Notes: generated by a model from the letters alone, not told the origin. Shown: positions 8,701 to 16,268, counted from the first letter of the stretch. The stretch is DNA of 43,207 nt from Planctomycetales bacterium (GCA_025997475.1 BNUQ01000012.1:1-43207), one strand, 5' to 3'. Numbers and translations: made by a program.

Positions 8701-10419
8701 GCGTATTACGACACCACGGCGGCGGCGGGGCGGAAAAATTTAGAGCGCGCCGTCGTCATCGACGCGGCGAACGAACAGTTCAACCGGTCGATGAGCAACG
8801 GCGTCGATAAAGCGTTTTCGTATCTCGAAGACACGCAGTTGAAAGGCGTGAAAATCGGCGTCAACACCGACTCCGACGGCAACATTTTAATGACCACCGG
8901 CTATCAGGTCAGCACCAATAAAGACACGTCGCAGATGGCGAATTTGCAGTTCAAGGAATTGACCGCCGCGGATATGGACGCCGACGGCAAACTCTACGGC
9001 GTGGCGAGTTACGCGACGAATAAATACGACCTCACCAACGGCACGGGCGCGGTCGATGCGACGATACAGCAATTGCAGTTGAGCCGCATTTCGCGGAATT
9101 TTGAATACACGCAAATTTCCGACACCTCGAAAGAGGGGAAAATTTACGCGATTTACGACGGCACGGATTTGGTGTTTTACAGCGACCCGAACGGCATAGA
9201 AGAAGTGGCGCGCGCGACGGGAATTGCCGCGAACGCCGACGCGACCATCACGCCCTCGCCGCAACCGAATCCGCCCGGCGGCACGACGACGCTGACCGGC
9301 AGTTTCAAAGTCGGGACTCTCCCGACCGCCGGCGACATTATCGAAATCGACCTCAACCGCACGTCGCTGGCGTTGTATAGCGACGCGGCGCTCAATCCGG
9401 CGGACTTGGTGGCAATCGGGGCGGCGGATAAAAGCGGCGCGGTGTCGCTCGTCAACGCCGCGGGCGACGAAATCGCGACGGCGAACGTGCCGGTGGCGAG
9501 CGGCAAACAACATCCGACTTTCGACAATACGCTCGTCGTCAACACGCTGAAACAGGAAGCGATTTTATACGCGGGCGACGATTTCTCGCGTCCGGTGGCG
9601 CGCGGCGACATTACCAACAATGCCGGCGGCGAAGTCAAATTGACCGCGCTAAACCACAGCGGTTTGACCGGCAACCTTTTTCTGAACGCCGTCGTCGAAA
9701 CCACCGACCGCTACGGACAAGTCGCCGATATGAAACTGCAAGGCGTAACCGTCGGGAACACGGCGGACAACGGCGCGCTCTATATGGAAGTCCGCCAAGA
9801 CCCGACGACCAATCCGCCGAAGTGGATAGTCGATATTTACGACGACGCCACCGGCGGGACGCTCGTCGCGTCCGGCGAAATGAACGCCGACAACGGCATC
9901 GTAACTTTTGCGGACAACGGAAGCGGTATCACCGGCTCGATGCGGTTAGCCGACCCGATGCGCGGCTGGGAGCCGACGGCGCAACCGAACGGCTTGGCGA
10001 CGGAGCGCATCACGATTGACGCGAGCAATCAACATTCGGTAATGATTAACCAGTTGAACGGCTTGAAAAATTCCGGCGTTCAGCGGGAAGAAAATTTATT
10101 CGCGACGTTGAACGACGCGCTGACCAACCTCAACAACAACGACGTGGACGCGCTTCACAATATGTTGTCGCAATTCGCGACCGACCAAAACCGCCTGCTG
10201 AACGCCGAGGCGACGATTGGCGTCTGGACCAGCCGGATGCAAATGTTGGAACTGCGCCACAACGACGAAATTAAAAGTTTCACCACGTCGTATTCGCGGT
10301 CGATTGCGATTGACTACGCGCAGGCGGCGGTCGAAATGCAAAACGCCGAAAACGTCTATACCGCCGCGCTAAAAGTATATGCCAACATCAATAAAATGAG
10401 TTTGGTGGACTATATTTAA
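5740..10419 (+). CDS. flgL: Flagellar hook-filament junction protein FlgL (HAP3), giant form
   Basis: A 1559-residue protein; the start ATG 5740 has GGGAGGG 7 nt upstream. The N-terminal 130 residues (MRSTMQINANNTIRNLEKSK..., with SGKxVxxPSDD-like GKKVIKPSDDAL) and the last 130 (IDYAQAAVEMQNAENVYTAALKVYANINKMSLVDYI region) are the coiled-coil D0/D1 parts of flagellin-family HAP3, secreted by the flagellar type III apparatus. Typical FlgL is around 300 residues, so about 1200 residues are inserted as the exposed part. The insert has degenerate repeats of roughly 70-90 residues, starting with a motif like L-x-G-V-x-x-G-x-x-x-D-x-G-x-L-Y (near 556, 844, 1030, 1065 and 1327) and often ending in NxSGLTG-x-L/M (near 507, 968, 1305 and 1395). 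No other flagellar gene is in the window. A sigma-54 promoter lies just upstream. Confidence 0.88.
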   Translation: MRSTMQINANNTIRNLEKSKSRYDNIINQVALGKKVIKPSDDALVFTEGLRLSTVVSRLNQYNRNITNTGYSFLNLSEAALGSTTGGVSASLTRAKALVIQGASDTTTSSMRQANSLEISSILQEIVTVANRQEANRYLFGGTETMNPPYEIVGGSYVYYRGNEEAIKINVDASAAMQINVTGEQVFGSMNAKLATGDMSPRLNMNSAYSTPLKALNGGTGVPNGSINIKLGSLEMLGDGNPYPNGITIDLTGCVDIHDVKTRIEAETLAASQAAFEPQIAKLMASNKPGDKDAAAEMSFLATRYVAVELNPTGNGLSLRETDYVWEVIKDNQSRRPSDYPGFVNGRYAALTVSEVAGGTVASSLGILNSVRYEVDPLNTQQAIPTAITGRDLDPVISKTTLLADLQNYDEKPFTITNGALPTSNEIIEVGDSANNFQNWYLNGLSQGQNTAYNGELYVRVEETETGSGQYRVNIYKNVKCTPEGMIATGEFKAGLVKLDEVNDSGVSGTVTMPPIASASGVAPIALQVNFPATFSSTISMSAYHAETVSESSHNVMADFRLTGMSPGGDPQNRAVEACDYNGNFSVEVVNNGTAAAPEITVNVYNAQNAPRSLIATGALENGLEQGIVNLKGVGNFDDLYGSTYIDWTRNMASATTQDAVNSLFGFIGDNSIDPVAFAQALVGTPPFPNPAGMTGNLADGAADAAIFIGALDAAGYTVAAGYDKERLAMLDEFDQMTEAERKAVVARLQTVAALDPATATADEINEAFDAVRTTFIQDEARIPYNMTATFATVEDLLNAVDQSNTYTTARIAENGKGVEVVSHLAGAYLMVTEQVKHATHYNDYGQLGDISLTSVLKGYNTDDAGKIYANIVTDVTVDDAGEYVFATGVGLPADDMRIYTTTVKLYKDDPQTAAYDDEDSLVGFSKIQLAFNEADETWYQYEPVTAVWLEVKLPTTLNIDQTNHSGLTGTLELTGMRLPAAPATSTAYYDTTAAAGRKNLERAVVIDAANEQFNRSMSNGVDKAFSYLEDTQLKGVKIGVNTDSDGNILMTTGYQVSTNKDTSQMANLQFKELTAADMDADGKLYGVASYATNKYDLTNGTGAVDATIQQLQLSRISRNFEYTQISDTSKEGKIYAIYDGTDLVFYSDPNGIEEVARATGIAANADATITPSPQPNPPGGTTTLTGSFKVGTLPTAGDIIEIDLNRTSLALYSDAALNPADLVAIGAADKSGAVSLVNAAGDEIATANVPVASGKQHPTFDNTLVVNTLKQEAILYAGDDFSRPVARGDITNNAGGEVKLTALNHSGLTGNLFLNAVVETTDRYGQVADMKLQGVTVGNTADNGALYMEVRQDPTTNPPKWIVDIYDDATGGTLVASGEMNADNGIVTFADNGSGITGSMRLADPMRGWEPTAQPNGLATERITIDASNQHSVMINQLNGLKNSGVQREENLFATLNDALTNLNNNDVDALHNMLSQFATDQNRLLNAEATIGVWTSRMQMLELRHNDEIKSFTTSYSRSIAIDYAQAAVEMQNAENVYTAALKVYANINKMSLVDYI

Positions 10420-10545
10420 CCAATTAACAATTAACAATTTACAATTAACAATTGAGGAGGTGCGATTAAAATTTCGCGAAGCGATTTTTAGTCGTCAAAC
10501 TCCACCATTGTTAATTGTTAATTGTTAATTGTAAATTGTTAATTG
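10420..10545. repeat. Heptad-repeat hairpin element, ATTAACA type
   Basis: Starts 1 nt after the flgL stop. The left arm CAATTAACAATTAACAATTT... and the right arm of ATTGTTA units are reverse complements and could form a stem of about 35 bp. The core has AAATTTCGCGAAGCGATTTTT and AAACTCCACC, in opposite orientation to the element at 39271. Confidence 0.85.
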
Positions 10546-10627
10546 CCCGCCGCTCTTCCGAAGGCAATTGACGACATTTTTTCAGTTTCCCCGCCGCGCC
10601 GTCCGTTAAAGGCAACTGAAAGTATTT

Positions 10628-10656
10628 GTCGGGCGGGCGAACCGCCCCTACACGGA
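10628..10656. repeat. GGGCGG/CCGCCC hairpin repeat in the leader of the lipoprotein gene
   Basis: GTCGGGCGG-GCGAA-CCGCCCCTACA forms a 6-bp GC stem just before the ribosome-binding site GGAGGGG of the next gene. A second inverted pair, TTTCAGTT (about 10580) and AACTGAAA (about 10614), lies upstream. The arrangement could be a leader hairpin or a dispersed repeat; only one copy is in this window. Confidence 0.4.
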
Positions 10657-10665
10657 GGGGAAACG

Positions 10666-11190
10666 ATGAAATGGCAGTTGGCGGTCGGTTTGATGGCGGC
10701 GACGATAACGCTCGCCTGCACAGTTCCCTCTAATTCGACGGTCGCGCCGGCGGCGGCGCCCACGACCGCCGGCGGCGAAACGATTCATTCGCAAGCCGAC
10801 GCTTCGCTGAAAAACGGGCGCACGATTATCAACATCAACGCCCCGCAGTCCGCGCCGTTGCCCAACAGCACGGTGGTGCAAACCGGTTATCAGACGGTCT
10901 ATACGACGGAATACGGTCCGCTCGGACCGATGGTCAAAAAGGCGATGATTCCGGTGTATAGCGCCGCGCCGGCGCCGGTCGCCGCGCCGATTGCGCTGTT
11001 GCCGGTGCCGAACGGCGAGGGCCTCGCGGGCGCGCCGATTATCGTTCAGCAAAATATAATGGGGCAACCGCCGCTCACCGGCTTCCCGCCCGCGCAACCG
11101 GCGGTGCCGGCGATTGTCGAACCGAGCGCGTGGTTCGGTCCCGCCGCTTCGCCCGACGCCTATTATTCGCAACAAACGCGGTGGTATTAG
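10666..11190 (+). CDS. Small proline/alanine-rich secreted protein, probable lipoprotein
   Basis: A 174-residue protein. ATG 10666 is chosen because GGAGGGGAAACG precedes it and the sequence opens with a typical signal (MKWQLAVGLMAATITLACTV). The C in TLAC resembles a lipobox, though the -3 position is T, not L. The mature part is low-complexity, rich in P, A and V, and ends with YYSQQTRWY. No family recognised. It follows flgL but is separated by a heptad element, so a shared operon is unlikely. It is probably an envelope or periplasmic linker protein. Confidence 0.6.
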   Translation: MKWQLAVGLMAATITLACTVPSNSTVAPAAAPTTAGGETIHSQADASLKNGRTIININAPQSAPLPNSTVVQTGYQTVYTTEYGPLGPMVKKAMIPVYSAAPAPVAAPIALLPVPNGEGLAGAPIIVQQNIMGQPPLTGFPPAQPAVPAIVEPSAWFGPAASPDAYYSQQTRWY

Positions 11191-11300
11191 AGCGAAAGTT
11201 AAAAGTTAAAAGTTGAAAGTTTAGATAAAAAACGGGGATTAGGGGCGAATTGCCGTCCCTAATCCCTTTTTCAACTTTTAACTTTTAACTTTCAACTTTC
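11191..11300. repeat. Heptad-repeat element (GTTAAAA/GTTGAAA type) between convergent genes
   Basis: The left arm AGCGAAAGTTAAAAGTTAAA... and the right arm TTTTTCAACTTTTAACTTTT... are reverse complements. The right arm reaches into the plsC 3' end and supplies its Ser codon and TGA stop (AGTTGA). Inside is the terminator hairpin at 11235. Confidence 0.8.
11235..11271. terminator. Bidirectional rho-independent terminator
   Basis: GGGATTAGGG (11235-11244) pairs perfectly with CCCTAATCCC (11257-11266) around a 12-nt loop and is followed by TTTTT. On the other strand the A-rich flank gives AAAAA/TTTT runs. It is placed between the convergent lipoprotein and plsC genes. Confidence 0.75.
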
Positions 11301-11939
11301 GCCCTGAAATTCTCGCCACGCCTGTTGTTCAAAGTCGAGCAGGGCTTGTTCGTAGGCGGCGTTGAGGCGGTTTTGTTCGGCGCGTTTGTCGCCGCGCGCC
11401 AAGTTCGCTTTTGGATAAATCGCCGGTCCGACATAGACGCGCATCGGTCCGACGCGGGGATATTTCTGAAAGCGGGGCCAGGCGTGCCAACTGCCCATCA
11501 CATACACCGGTTGTATCGGCGCGTTACTGCGCGTGGACAACATTCCAATCGCGGATTCGCTTTTGACGTAACGCCCGTCTTTCGACCGCGTGCCTTCGGG
11601 AAACAGCACCACCGCCAAATCGTTTTTCAGCCGCTCCTCAAACAACCGGAGCGCGTCCTTCGCCGTCGCGCCGTGCTTTAACGGAAACGCGAACGTCTGT
11701 CGTATCACCCAACTAAAAAAACGGGACGCGGAAAACAAACTTTCCCGCGCCATAAAACTGAGCGGGCGGTCGTAAGTTACGCCAAGCAACATCGGGTCGA
11801 AAAAACTCGCGTGATTGGCGGCGATGATGAGCGGTCCGTTTTCAATCAAATGCTCGCGCCCGAAAACTTGCAGGTCGCAAGTGAAGCGTCCGATGCGGCG
11901 CAAAAAGAATTGATACGACCGGTATAAGCCGATGCCCAT
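11292..11939 (-). CDS. plsC: 1-acyl-sn-glycerol-3-phosphate acyltransferase
   Basis: A 215-residue LPLAT-family acyltransferase that would acylate lysophosphatidate at the inner membrane in phospholipid synthesis. Visible motifs are NHASFFDP (catalytic HX4D, H43-D48), FMARESLF (about 62-69), FPEGTRS (113-119) and a later PVYVMGSW block. The length is normal for the family. The ATG at 11939 is preceded by a G-rich GGGGG stretch on the minus strand. The gene ends inside a heptad element, which provides its stop. A role as acyltransferase is clear; PlsC versus another acyl acceptor is less certain. Confidence 0.85.
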   Translation of the reverse strand: MGIGLYRSYQFFLRRIGRFTCDLQVFGREHLIENGPLIIAANHASFFDPMLLGVTYDRPLSFMARESLFSASRFFSWVIRQTFAFPLKHGATAKDALRLFEERLKNDLAVVLFPEGTRSKDGRYVKSESAIGMLSTRSNAPIQPVYVMGSWHAWPRFQKYPRVGPMRVYVGPAIYPKANLARGDKRAEQNRLNAAYEQALLDFEQQAWREFQGES

Positions 11940-11954
11940 AGTTCTGCCCCCGTC

Positions 11955-12078
11955 AAGAGCAATTTACAATTAACAATTAACAATTAACAATTGAACAGCG
12001 GATTGATTATCAATTTCGCTTCGCGAATCTGACCATCAAACTCCACAATTGTTAATTGTAAATTGTTAATTGTTAATT
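11955..12078. repeat. Heptad-repeat hairpin element, ATTAACA type
   Basis: Begins with AAGAGCAATTTACAATTAAC and ends in the reverse-complement arm ...AATTGTTAATTGTTAATTGATTG, with the core AATTTCGCTTCGCGAATCTGACC and AAACTCCAC. The right arm overlaps the 3' end of the next minus-strand gene and encodes its last residues, INN and TAA. Confidence 0.85.
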
Positions 12079-12812
12079 GATTGTTGTTCCACGACCTTCA
12101 ACAACTCTTCCATAAATTTAACGTAGATGTCGCTTTGCTCGCCGTAATAGGCGCCGGTGAACGGGAAATCGGCGCGGACTTTTTCCATACACGCGAGCGC
12201 TTCCGCCGCGCGTTGGTTGGCGTTGAGGTGGAAAAATTTGTCGATTAAATCTAACCGTTCTTTCAATTTCGTATGATTGCGGTAGTGCGCGAGCAACGGC
12301 TTGACATCGAAATACGTCCGCATTTTTTCGCGCAATTGCTTGAACAGCGGTTGCGTGATGCGGTCGTCGAGCAACACGGCGAACCAGCAATAAATGTTTA
12401 GCATATTCAGAAAATACGGCTCGGAGAGATGGTCGTGCAACGGCGCGGCGAAGGCGTTTAAGTCGAGAAAAATTTTCTCCACCCGCTCCGGCGTGTATGA
12501 CAGGCAGAGCGATAAATCCTCGCCCAAGTGGCAAAAAATTCCCTGCCCGCCGTCGGCTAAACAGACGCCGTTGCGCAACAGCGGACAACTCAAATGCACG
12601 CCGTCGGCGAGAATTTGCGGCGCGATGGCGATGACTTCTTGCAGTTCGGACAGCACTAAATTTTTTTGCAGATTGTCGAACAGCGACAGAAATTCCAAAT
12701 AAGTCAGGTGCGGACACGCCGGACAGCGCAAGTTGCCGTTCGCCGGCGGCGGACAAGCGGCGCGCAGGTCTTGCAACTTTGACAATTGTTCGCCCAATTC
12801 AATTTGTAGCAT
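12066..12812 (-). CDS. Cysteine-rich hypothetical protein
   Basis: A 248-residue soluble protein. ATG 12812 is chosen because GGGGAG lies 8 nt upstream; a longer in-frame extension to 12908 would translate the heptad element and is unlikely. The N-terminal half holds cysteines in CPPP, CPACPH, CPLLRNGVCL and FCHLGEDLSLC, suggestive of a zinc or Fe-S site reminiscent of YkgJ-type CxxCxxCC proteins but not a match. The C-terminal half is helical (LLAHYRNHTKLKERLDLIDK). The last codons (SINN and stop) lie in the heptad repeat. The function is unknown. Confidence 0.6.
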   Translation of the reverse strand: MLQIELGEQLSKLQDLRAACPPPANGNLRCPACPHLTYLEFLSLFDNLQKNLVLSELQEVIAIAPQILADGVHLSCPLLRNGVCLADGGQGIFCHLGEDLSLCLSYTPERVEKIFLDLNAFAAPLHDHLSEPYFLNMLNIYCWFAVLLDDRITQPLFKQLREKMRTYFDVKPLLAHYRNHTKLKERLDLIDKFFHLNANQRAAEALACMEKVRADFPFTGAYYGEQSDIYVKFMEELLKVVEQQSINN

Positions 12813-12827
12813 CGCGGTTCTCCCCAC

Positions 12828-12955
12828 GAAATTAAGAATTAAAAATGAAGAATTATGGAGTTTGCCGGGTAAAATCGTTTGGCGCCGGGGAATCAATCCA
12901 TATGCCACAATTCTTAATTCTTAATTCTTAATTGTTAATTGTTAATTGTTCTCTG
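12828..12955. repeat. Heptad-repeat element, ATTAAGA/ATTAACA type
   Basis: The left arm has ATTAAGA and ATTAAAA units, then TGGAGTTTG core. The right arm is CTTAATTCTTAATTCTTAATT followed by GTTAATT units and ends in GTTCTCT. It overlaps the 3' end of the chromate transporter gene and supplies INN and its TAA. Confidence 0.8.
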
Positions 12956-13498
12956 TCGCATCGCCAACAGCCCCACCGCCGCGCCCGCCGCGATAATCCC
13001 CAGCGGATTGACTTGCCCAAACCACATCGCGACGAACGCGCTCGCCGCCAAAAAAATTGCCAACCAATGGGTCAGGGTTTGCCGCCGCATTTTTAGCAAC
13101 GTTACTAAAATCAGCGCGGTTACGCCGGCGCGCGCGCCGCTAAGGGCGTGATTGACGAGCGCGTTGTCGCCGATTTGCGCAAAGGCGGCGGCGATAATCA
13201 CGATGGCGATAAACGGCGTCAACACCACGCCGACGACCGCGACGAGCGCGCCCCAACCGCCGCGCAACCGCTCGCCGACGCCGACGGCGGTGTTGCAGGC
13301 GAAAATTCCCGGACACGCCTGCGCGACCGCAATCACCGCCAACATTTCCTCGTCGGTCAGCCAGCGGCGTTTGGCGACCAATTCCTCGCGAAACACCGGT
13401 ATCATCACATACCCGCCGCCGACCGTGAACGTTGACACTTTGATAAACACCCAAAGCAGTTGCCAAAGACCGATGGGCGGCGGGGGCGGGGGAGTCAT
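12935..13498 (-). CDS. chrA: Chromate transporter family protein, short (single-domain) form
   Basis: A 187-residue CHR-family membrane protein. Visible hallmarks are FTVGGGYVMIP (about 24-34), AVAQACPGIFACNTAVGVG (about 57-75) and four to five hydrophobic segments. Short CHR proteins usually occur as adjacent pairs that form one transporter with opposite topologies; only one copy is present here. The name reflects the family, and the real anion may not be chromate. The ATG at 13498 directly abuts the AAGAGCA end of the heptad element, with no Shine-Dalgarno visible. A GTG at codon 17 would be inside the first membrane segment and is less likely. The protein ends TINN from the repeat on the other side. 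Confidence 0.8.
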   Translation of the reverse strand: MTPPPPPPIGLWQLLWVFIKVSTFTVGGGYVMIPVFREELVAKRRWLTDEEMLAVIAVAQACPGIFACNTAVGVGERLRGGWGALVAVVGVVLTPFIAIVIIAAAFAQIGDNALVNHALSGARAGVTALILVTLLKMRRQTLTHWLAIFLAASAFVAMWFGQVNPLGIIAAGAAVGLLAMRQRTINN

Positions 13499-13830
13499 AA
13501 GAGCAGTTCACAATTCACAATTAACAATTGACAATTAAAAACTCGTGTTACGGGGTCAACCGTAAAACCGTGCTAATTACCGGCTCGCCCCGCAGGGGCG
13601 AAATTATGAATCGACACCATACAAAATAATCCCGCCCCGTGCGGGGCTTGTCTTGTGGCGGCACGTTTTCCGGCGGTTACGCGCTTCGCGCTCCACCGCC
13701 GGTTATGCATAATCACGCCCCGGCGGGGCGATTATTCGGAATAATTATCAAAATCGCGTAACACGAGTTATTAAAACACAATTGTTAATTTTTAATTGTT
13801 AATTGCTAATTGCTAATTGCTAATTGCTCT
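13499..13830. repeat. Composite heptad element enclosing a REP-like block
   Basis: Outer ends AAGAGCAGTTCACAATTC (left) and ...GCTAATTGCTAATTGCTCT (right, AGAGCA on the other strand). An inner perfect 12-bp inverted repeat ACTCGTGTTACG (13541-13552)/CGTAACACGAGT (13757-13768) frames palindromes CGCCCC-GCA-GGGGCG (13586-13600), GCCCCG/CGGGGC (13634-13647) and CGCCCC-GGC-GGGGCG (13716-13730). There is no coding sequence in this 330-bp spacer. Confidence 0.8.
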
Positions 13831-13833
13831 CGC

Positions 13834-15093
13834 TCACAACTGCATCAGCGCAAATCCGTAGCGCTGTAATTTCAATTCTTTTTGTTGCGCCGCGAGCGGA
13901 CGCGCGCCGATATTTTTCAGAAAATCGCCGACGCCGAACGACAACTCGTCGCCGCTCCGGTTGAACACCATCAGCATTCGCCCGTTGCCGTCGCGCTCTT
14001 TTTTTATCAGCGTCAACACGCGCCCGCGCCCGTTCGGGACGTTCTCCAAAATCCCGTCCTGCGACAAGAGCGGATACTGTTTTTTCAGGCGATTGGTCTG
14101 GCGCAAAAAATCCGTCAGGTCGTAAGTCGCGCCTTCGTAATCGTGCGGCAACGTTTTGACGACGTGCAATTTTTTCTTAAAGCCGTATTCAAAACCGAGC
14201 GGCGCCAACACCCCCGACGTAATCAGCGCCGCGAATAAATAATGTTGTTTGATTCTATCCACGTCGCCGCGCCATTCGTTGACGAGGCGGTCGGTGTCGT
14301 GGCTTTCGGGGAAGCAAATCGAGCGGCAATTTTTCTTCGTCATTTCGTTGTTTTGTTGAATAAACCAGTCGGCTTGATAGTCCCACCACTTGCCGGAATT
14401 GAACACGAAATCGTGTCCGGCGTTCGACAGTCCGACGACTTGGTCGAGCGTGCAACCGAGCGTTTCGGCGAAGAAACACACCTCGGAGTCGCGTTGCCGC
14501 GCGCGGTCGATGATCATTTTCCACAAGTCGTTCGGGATTTGATACGCGGCGTCGCACCGGAAGCCGCGCACTTCGCAGTCCAAAAACATCTCGACGAGTT
14601 TCCACCAGTATTCCCACAAATTTTTGCGGTCGGGGGAATTTTGATTGTCGATTTCGCTGAGGTCGCCCCACGTCGTCCAACCGCCCGGCGCTTGGTCGTC
14701 TTTGCACCCCGGACTGCGAATTTTGCCGTCGGGATTGAGTTTATACCAGTCGCGATGGTCGCGGGTCAGCGGGTTGTCGTAGGCGGTGTGATTGATGACG
14801 AGGTCAACCATAATTTCGACGCCGCGCGCGCGCGCTTCCTGCACGAAACGTTTGAAGCGGGCGCGTTGCGCGGGCGGGTCGGCGTTGGGGAAAAAGACCG
14901 GACTTAACGAAAAATAATCGCGCACGGCGTAGAGCGAACCCGACGCGCCGACCAAATGAATCGGATTGATGAAGCACCAGTTGAAACTCATATCGGCGGC
15001 GCGGTCGATATGCGGCAACCATTTTTCGACATCGCCGACGAGCGGCGGAAATAGATTGTAAATCAGCGGCGCCGGACGGTCGGAACGACTCAT
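13834..15093 (-). CDS. Alpha-amylase family (GH13) glycoside hydrolase
   Basis: A 419-residue (beta/alpha)8 enzyme of glycoside hydrolase family 13 without a signal peptide, so cytoplasmic. Conserved regions: DLVINH (97-102), GFRCDAAY with nucleophile D181, FFAETLG with general acid E210, and FPESHDTDR with H265-D266. All catalytic residues are present. The overall pattern (VGASGSLYAVRDY, PESHDT) resembles the GlgE-like/maltosyltransferase-related subgroup more than secreted amylases, but the exact activity on alpha-glucan or glycogen cannot be told from sequence. Strong ribosome site AAGGGGTGAT before ATG 15093. The stop codon is 3 bp from the next heptad element. Confidence 0.8.
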   Translation of the reverse strand: MSRSDRPAPLIYNLFPPLVGDVEKWLPHIDRAADMSFNWCFINPIHLVGASGSLYAVRDYFSLSPVFFPNADPPAQRARFKRFVQEARARGVEIMVDLVINHTAYDNPLTRDHRDWYKLNPDGKIRSPGCKDDQAPGGWTTWGDLSEIDNQNSPDRKNLWEYWWKLVEMFLDCEVRGFRCDAAYQIPNDLWKMIIDRARQRDSEVCFFAETLGCTLDQVVGLSNAGHDFVFNSGKWWDYQADWFIQQNNEMTKKNCRSICFPESHDTDRLVNEWRGDVDRIKQHYLFAALITSGVLAPLGFEYGFKKKLHVVKTLPHDYEGATYDLTDFLRQTNRLKKQYPLLSQDGILENVPNGRGRVLTLIKKERDGNGRMLMVFNRSGDELSFGVGDFLKNIGARPLAAQQKELKLQRYGFALMQL

Positions 15094-15124
15094 ATATCAC
15101 CCCTTTCATAATGAATGCGCGGAT

Positions 15125-15318
15125 TATGGTAAAGGAAAAGGGGAGAGGGAAAAGGGTTTAGGATTGAGAGCGAAAAGTTGAAAGTTCGGCGTTGAAAGTG
15201 CGGAGTTTTATTTTTTAAGACGCGCGAAGCGCGACAAATCTCGTTCCCCGCCATAGAGGGGAATTTAGTTTGCCGCGCTTCGCGCTTCATCTAAACTTTT
15301 AACTTTCAACTTTGCTCC
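15125..15318. repeat. Heptad-repeat element with purine-rich arm
   Basis: A clear 7-bp phase runs from about 15130: purine units of GAAAAGG/GGAGAGG type change into GTTTAGG, ATTGAGA, GCGAAAA and GTTGAAA units. The core is GCGGAGTTTTATTTTTTAAGACGCGCGAAGCGCG in parts, with a CCCCGCCATAGAGGGG palindrome. The right arm TCTAAACTTTTAACTTTCAACTTTGCTCC overlaps the queC 3' end and supplies its stop. Confidence 0.75.
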
Positions 15319-15974
15319 CGAATCGCGCGCAACGCCTTTTCGCGCTCGCGGCAGGTGGCGCATTCGCCGCACGGAATTTCGCCGCCTTCGTAACACGAAT
15401 AGGTCAGAGAAAAATCGACCCCCAACTCTTTGCCGATTTTCGCGATTTCGCTTTTCGTCCGGCGGCAAAACGGCGACAACAAGCGGACGCCGTTGGTCGT
15501 GCCGGAATAAATCGCCGCCGCCATGCCGTCGATAAATTCCGGGCGGCAATCGGGATAAACCGCGTGGTCGCCGCCGTGATTGCCGAGAATTAAATAATCG
15601 TAACGGCGCGTTTCGGCGAAACCGGCGGCGGCGGCAAGCATTATCCCGTTGCGAAACGGCACGACCGTGGACGCCATATTTGTTTCGTTGTAATCGCCGC
15701 GCGGCACCGGCGCGCCGCCCGCGAGCAGGGACGAGGTGAAATGTTGTCCGATAAACGGCAGTTCGATAAGCGTGTTTTCGACGCCGAGTTTGGCGCACGT
15801 TTTTAGCGCGTGGCGGTGTTCGACGGCGTTGTGTTTTGCGCCGTAAGCGAAACTCACCGTCGCGACGGCGGCGAAATTCTTCCGCGCCCAAGACAACGCC
15901 ACGGCGCTGTCCATTCCGCCGCTGAACACGACCAACGCTGTTGCGGCGCGATAAGCGGCGGAGTCGTCAGACAT
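15306..15974 (-). CDS. queC: 7-cyano-7-deazaguanine synthase
   Basis: A 222-223-residue PP-loop ATPase that converts 7-carboxy-7-deazaguanine to preQ0 in queuosine synthesis. Visible features: ATP-binding SGGMDS (18-23), GNHGGDHAVYPDCRPEF block, and the C-terminal zinc site C195, C203, C206, C209. The length is normal. ATG 15974 is chosen over a TTG at 16007 because the latter lies in a heptad element. No other queuosine gene is in the window. The last two codons and stop (AGT TGA) come from the downstream repeat. Confidence 0.92.
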   Translation of the reverse strand: MSDDSAAYRAATALVVFSGGMDSAVALSWARKNFAAVATVSFAYGAKHNAVEHRHALKTCAKLGVENTLIELPFIGQHFTSSLLAGGAPVPRGDYNETNMASTVVPFRNGIMLAAAAGFAETRRYDYLILGNHGGDHAVYPDCRPEFIDGMAAAIYSGTTNGVRLLSPFCRRTKSEIAKIGKELGVDFSLTYSCYEGGEIPCGECATCREREKALRAIREQS

Positions 15975-16000
15975 TTTTTCTCGCGGCGAGGGGAGGGACA

Positions 16001-16268
16001 AGAACAATTAAAAATTACGAATGATGGAGAGAGTTGGTAGTCGGTAGTTTTTAGTTGGTAGTGGTGGAATTTGACGGTCAAAAATTCGCTTCGCGTGCGC
16101 GTGCGGATTTGTCAATAAAAACTCCACCACTACAAACTACCAACTACAAATGATGGAGAGAGTTGGTAGTCGGTAGTTTTTAGTTGGTAGTGGTGGAGTT
16201 TGACGGTCAAAAATTCGCTTCGCGTGCGCGCACTACCAACTACCAACTACCAACTAATCAACTGCTCT
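16001..16268. repeat. Tandemly duplicated heptad element, GTTGGTA type
   Basis: Begins with AGAACAATTAAAAATTACGA. A unit starting ATGATGGAGAGAGTTGGTAG occurs at 16021 and again at 16150, 129 bp apart. About 80 bp match with one difference (GGAATTTGACGG versus GGAGTTTGACGG), including the core and CAAAAATTCGCTTCGCGTGC. The right end is CAACTAATCAACTGCTCTTT, giving the outward AAGAGCA motif right after the stop of the next gene. This is the clearest evidence that the core and arms move or duplicate as one block. Confidence 0.85.

Noticed and set aside
13499..13560. Short repeats resembling a CRISPR array
   Set aside because: The 7-bp units have no spacers and form inverted arms rather than direct repeats of 25-40 bp; no cas genes are present.
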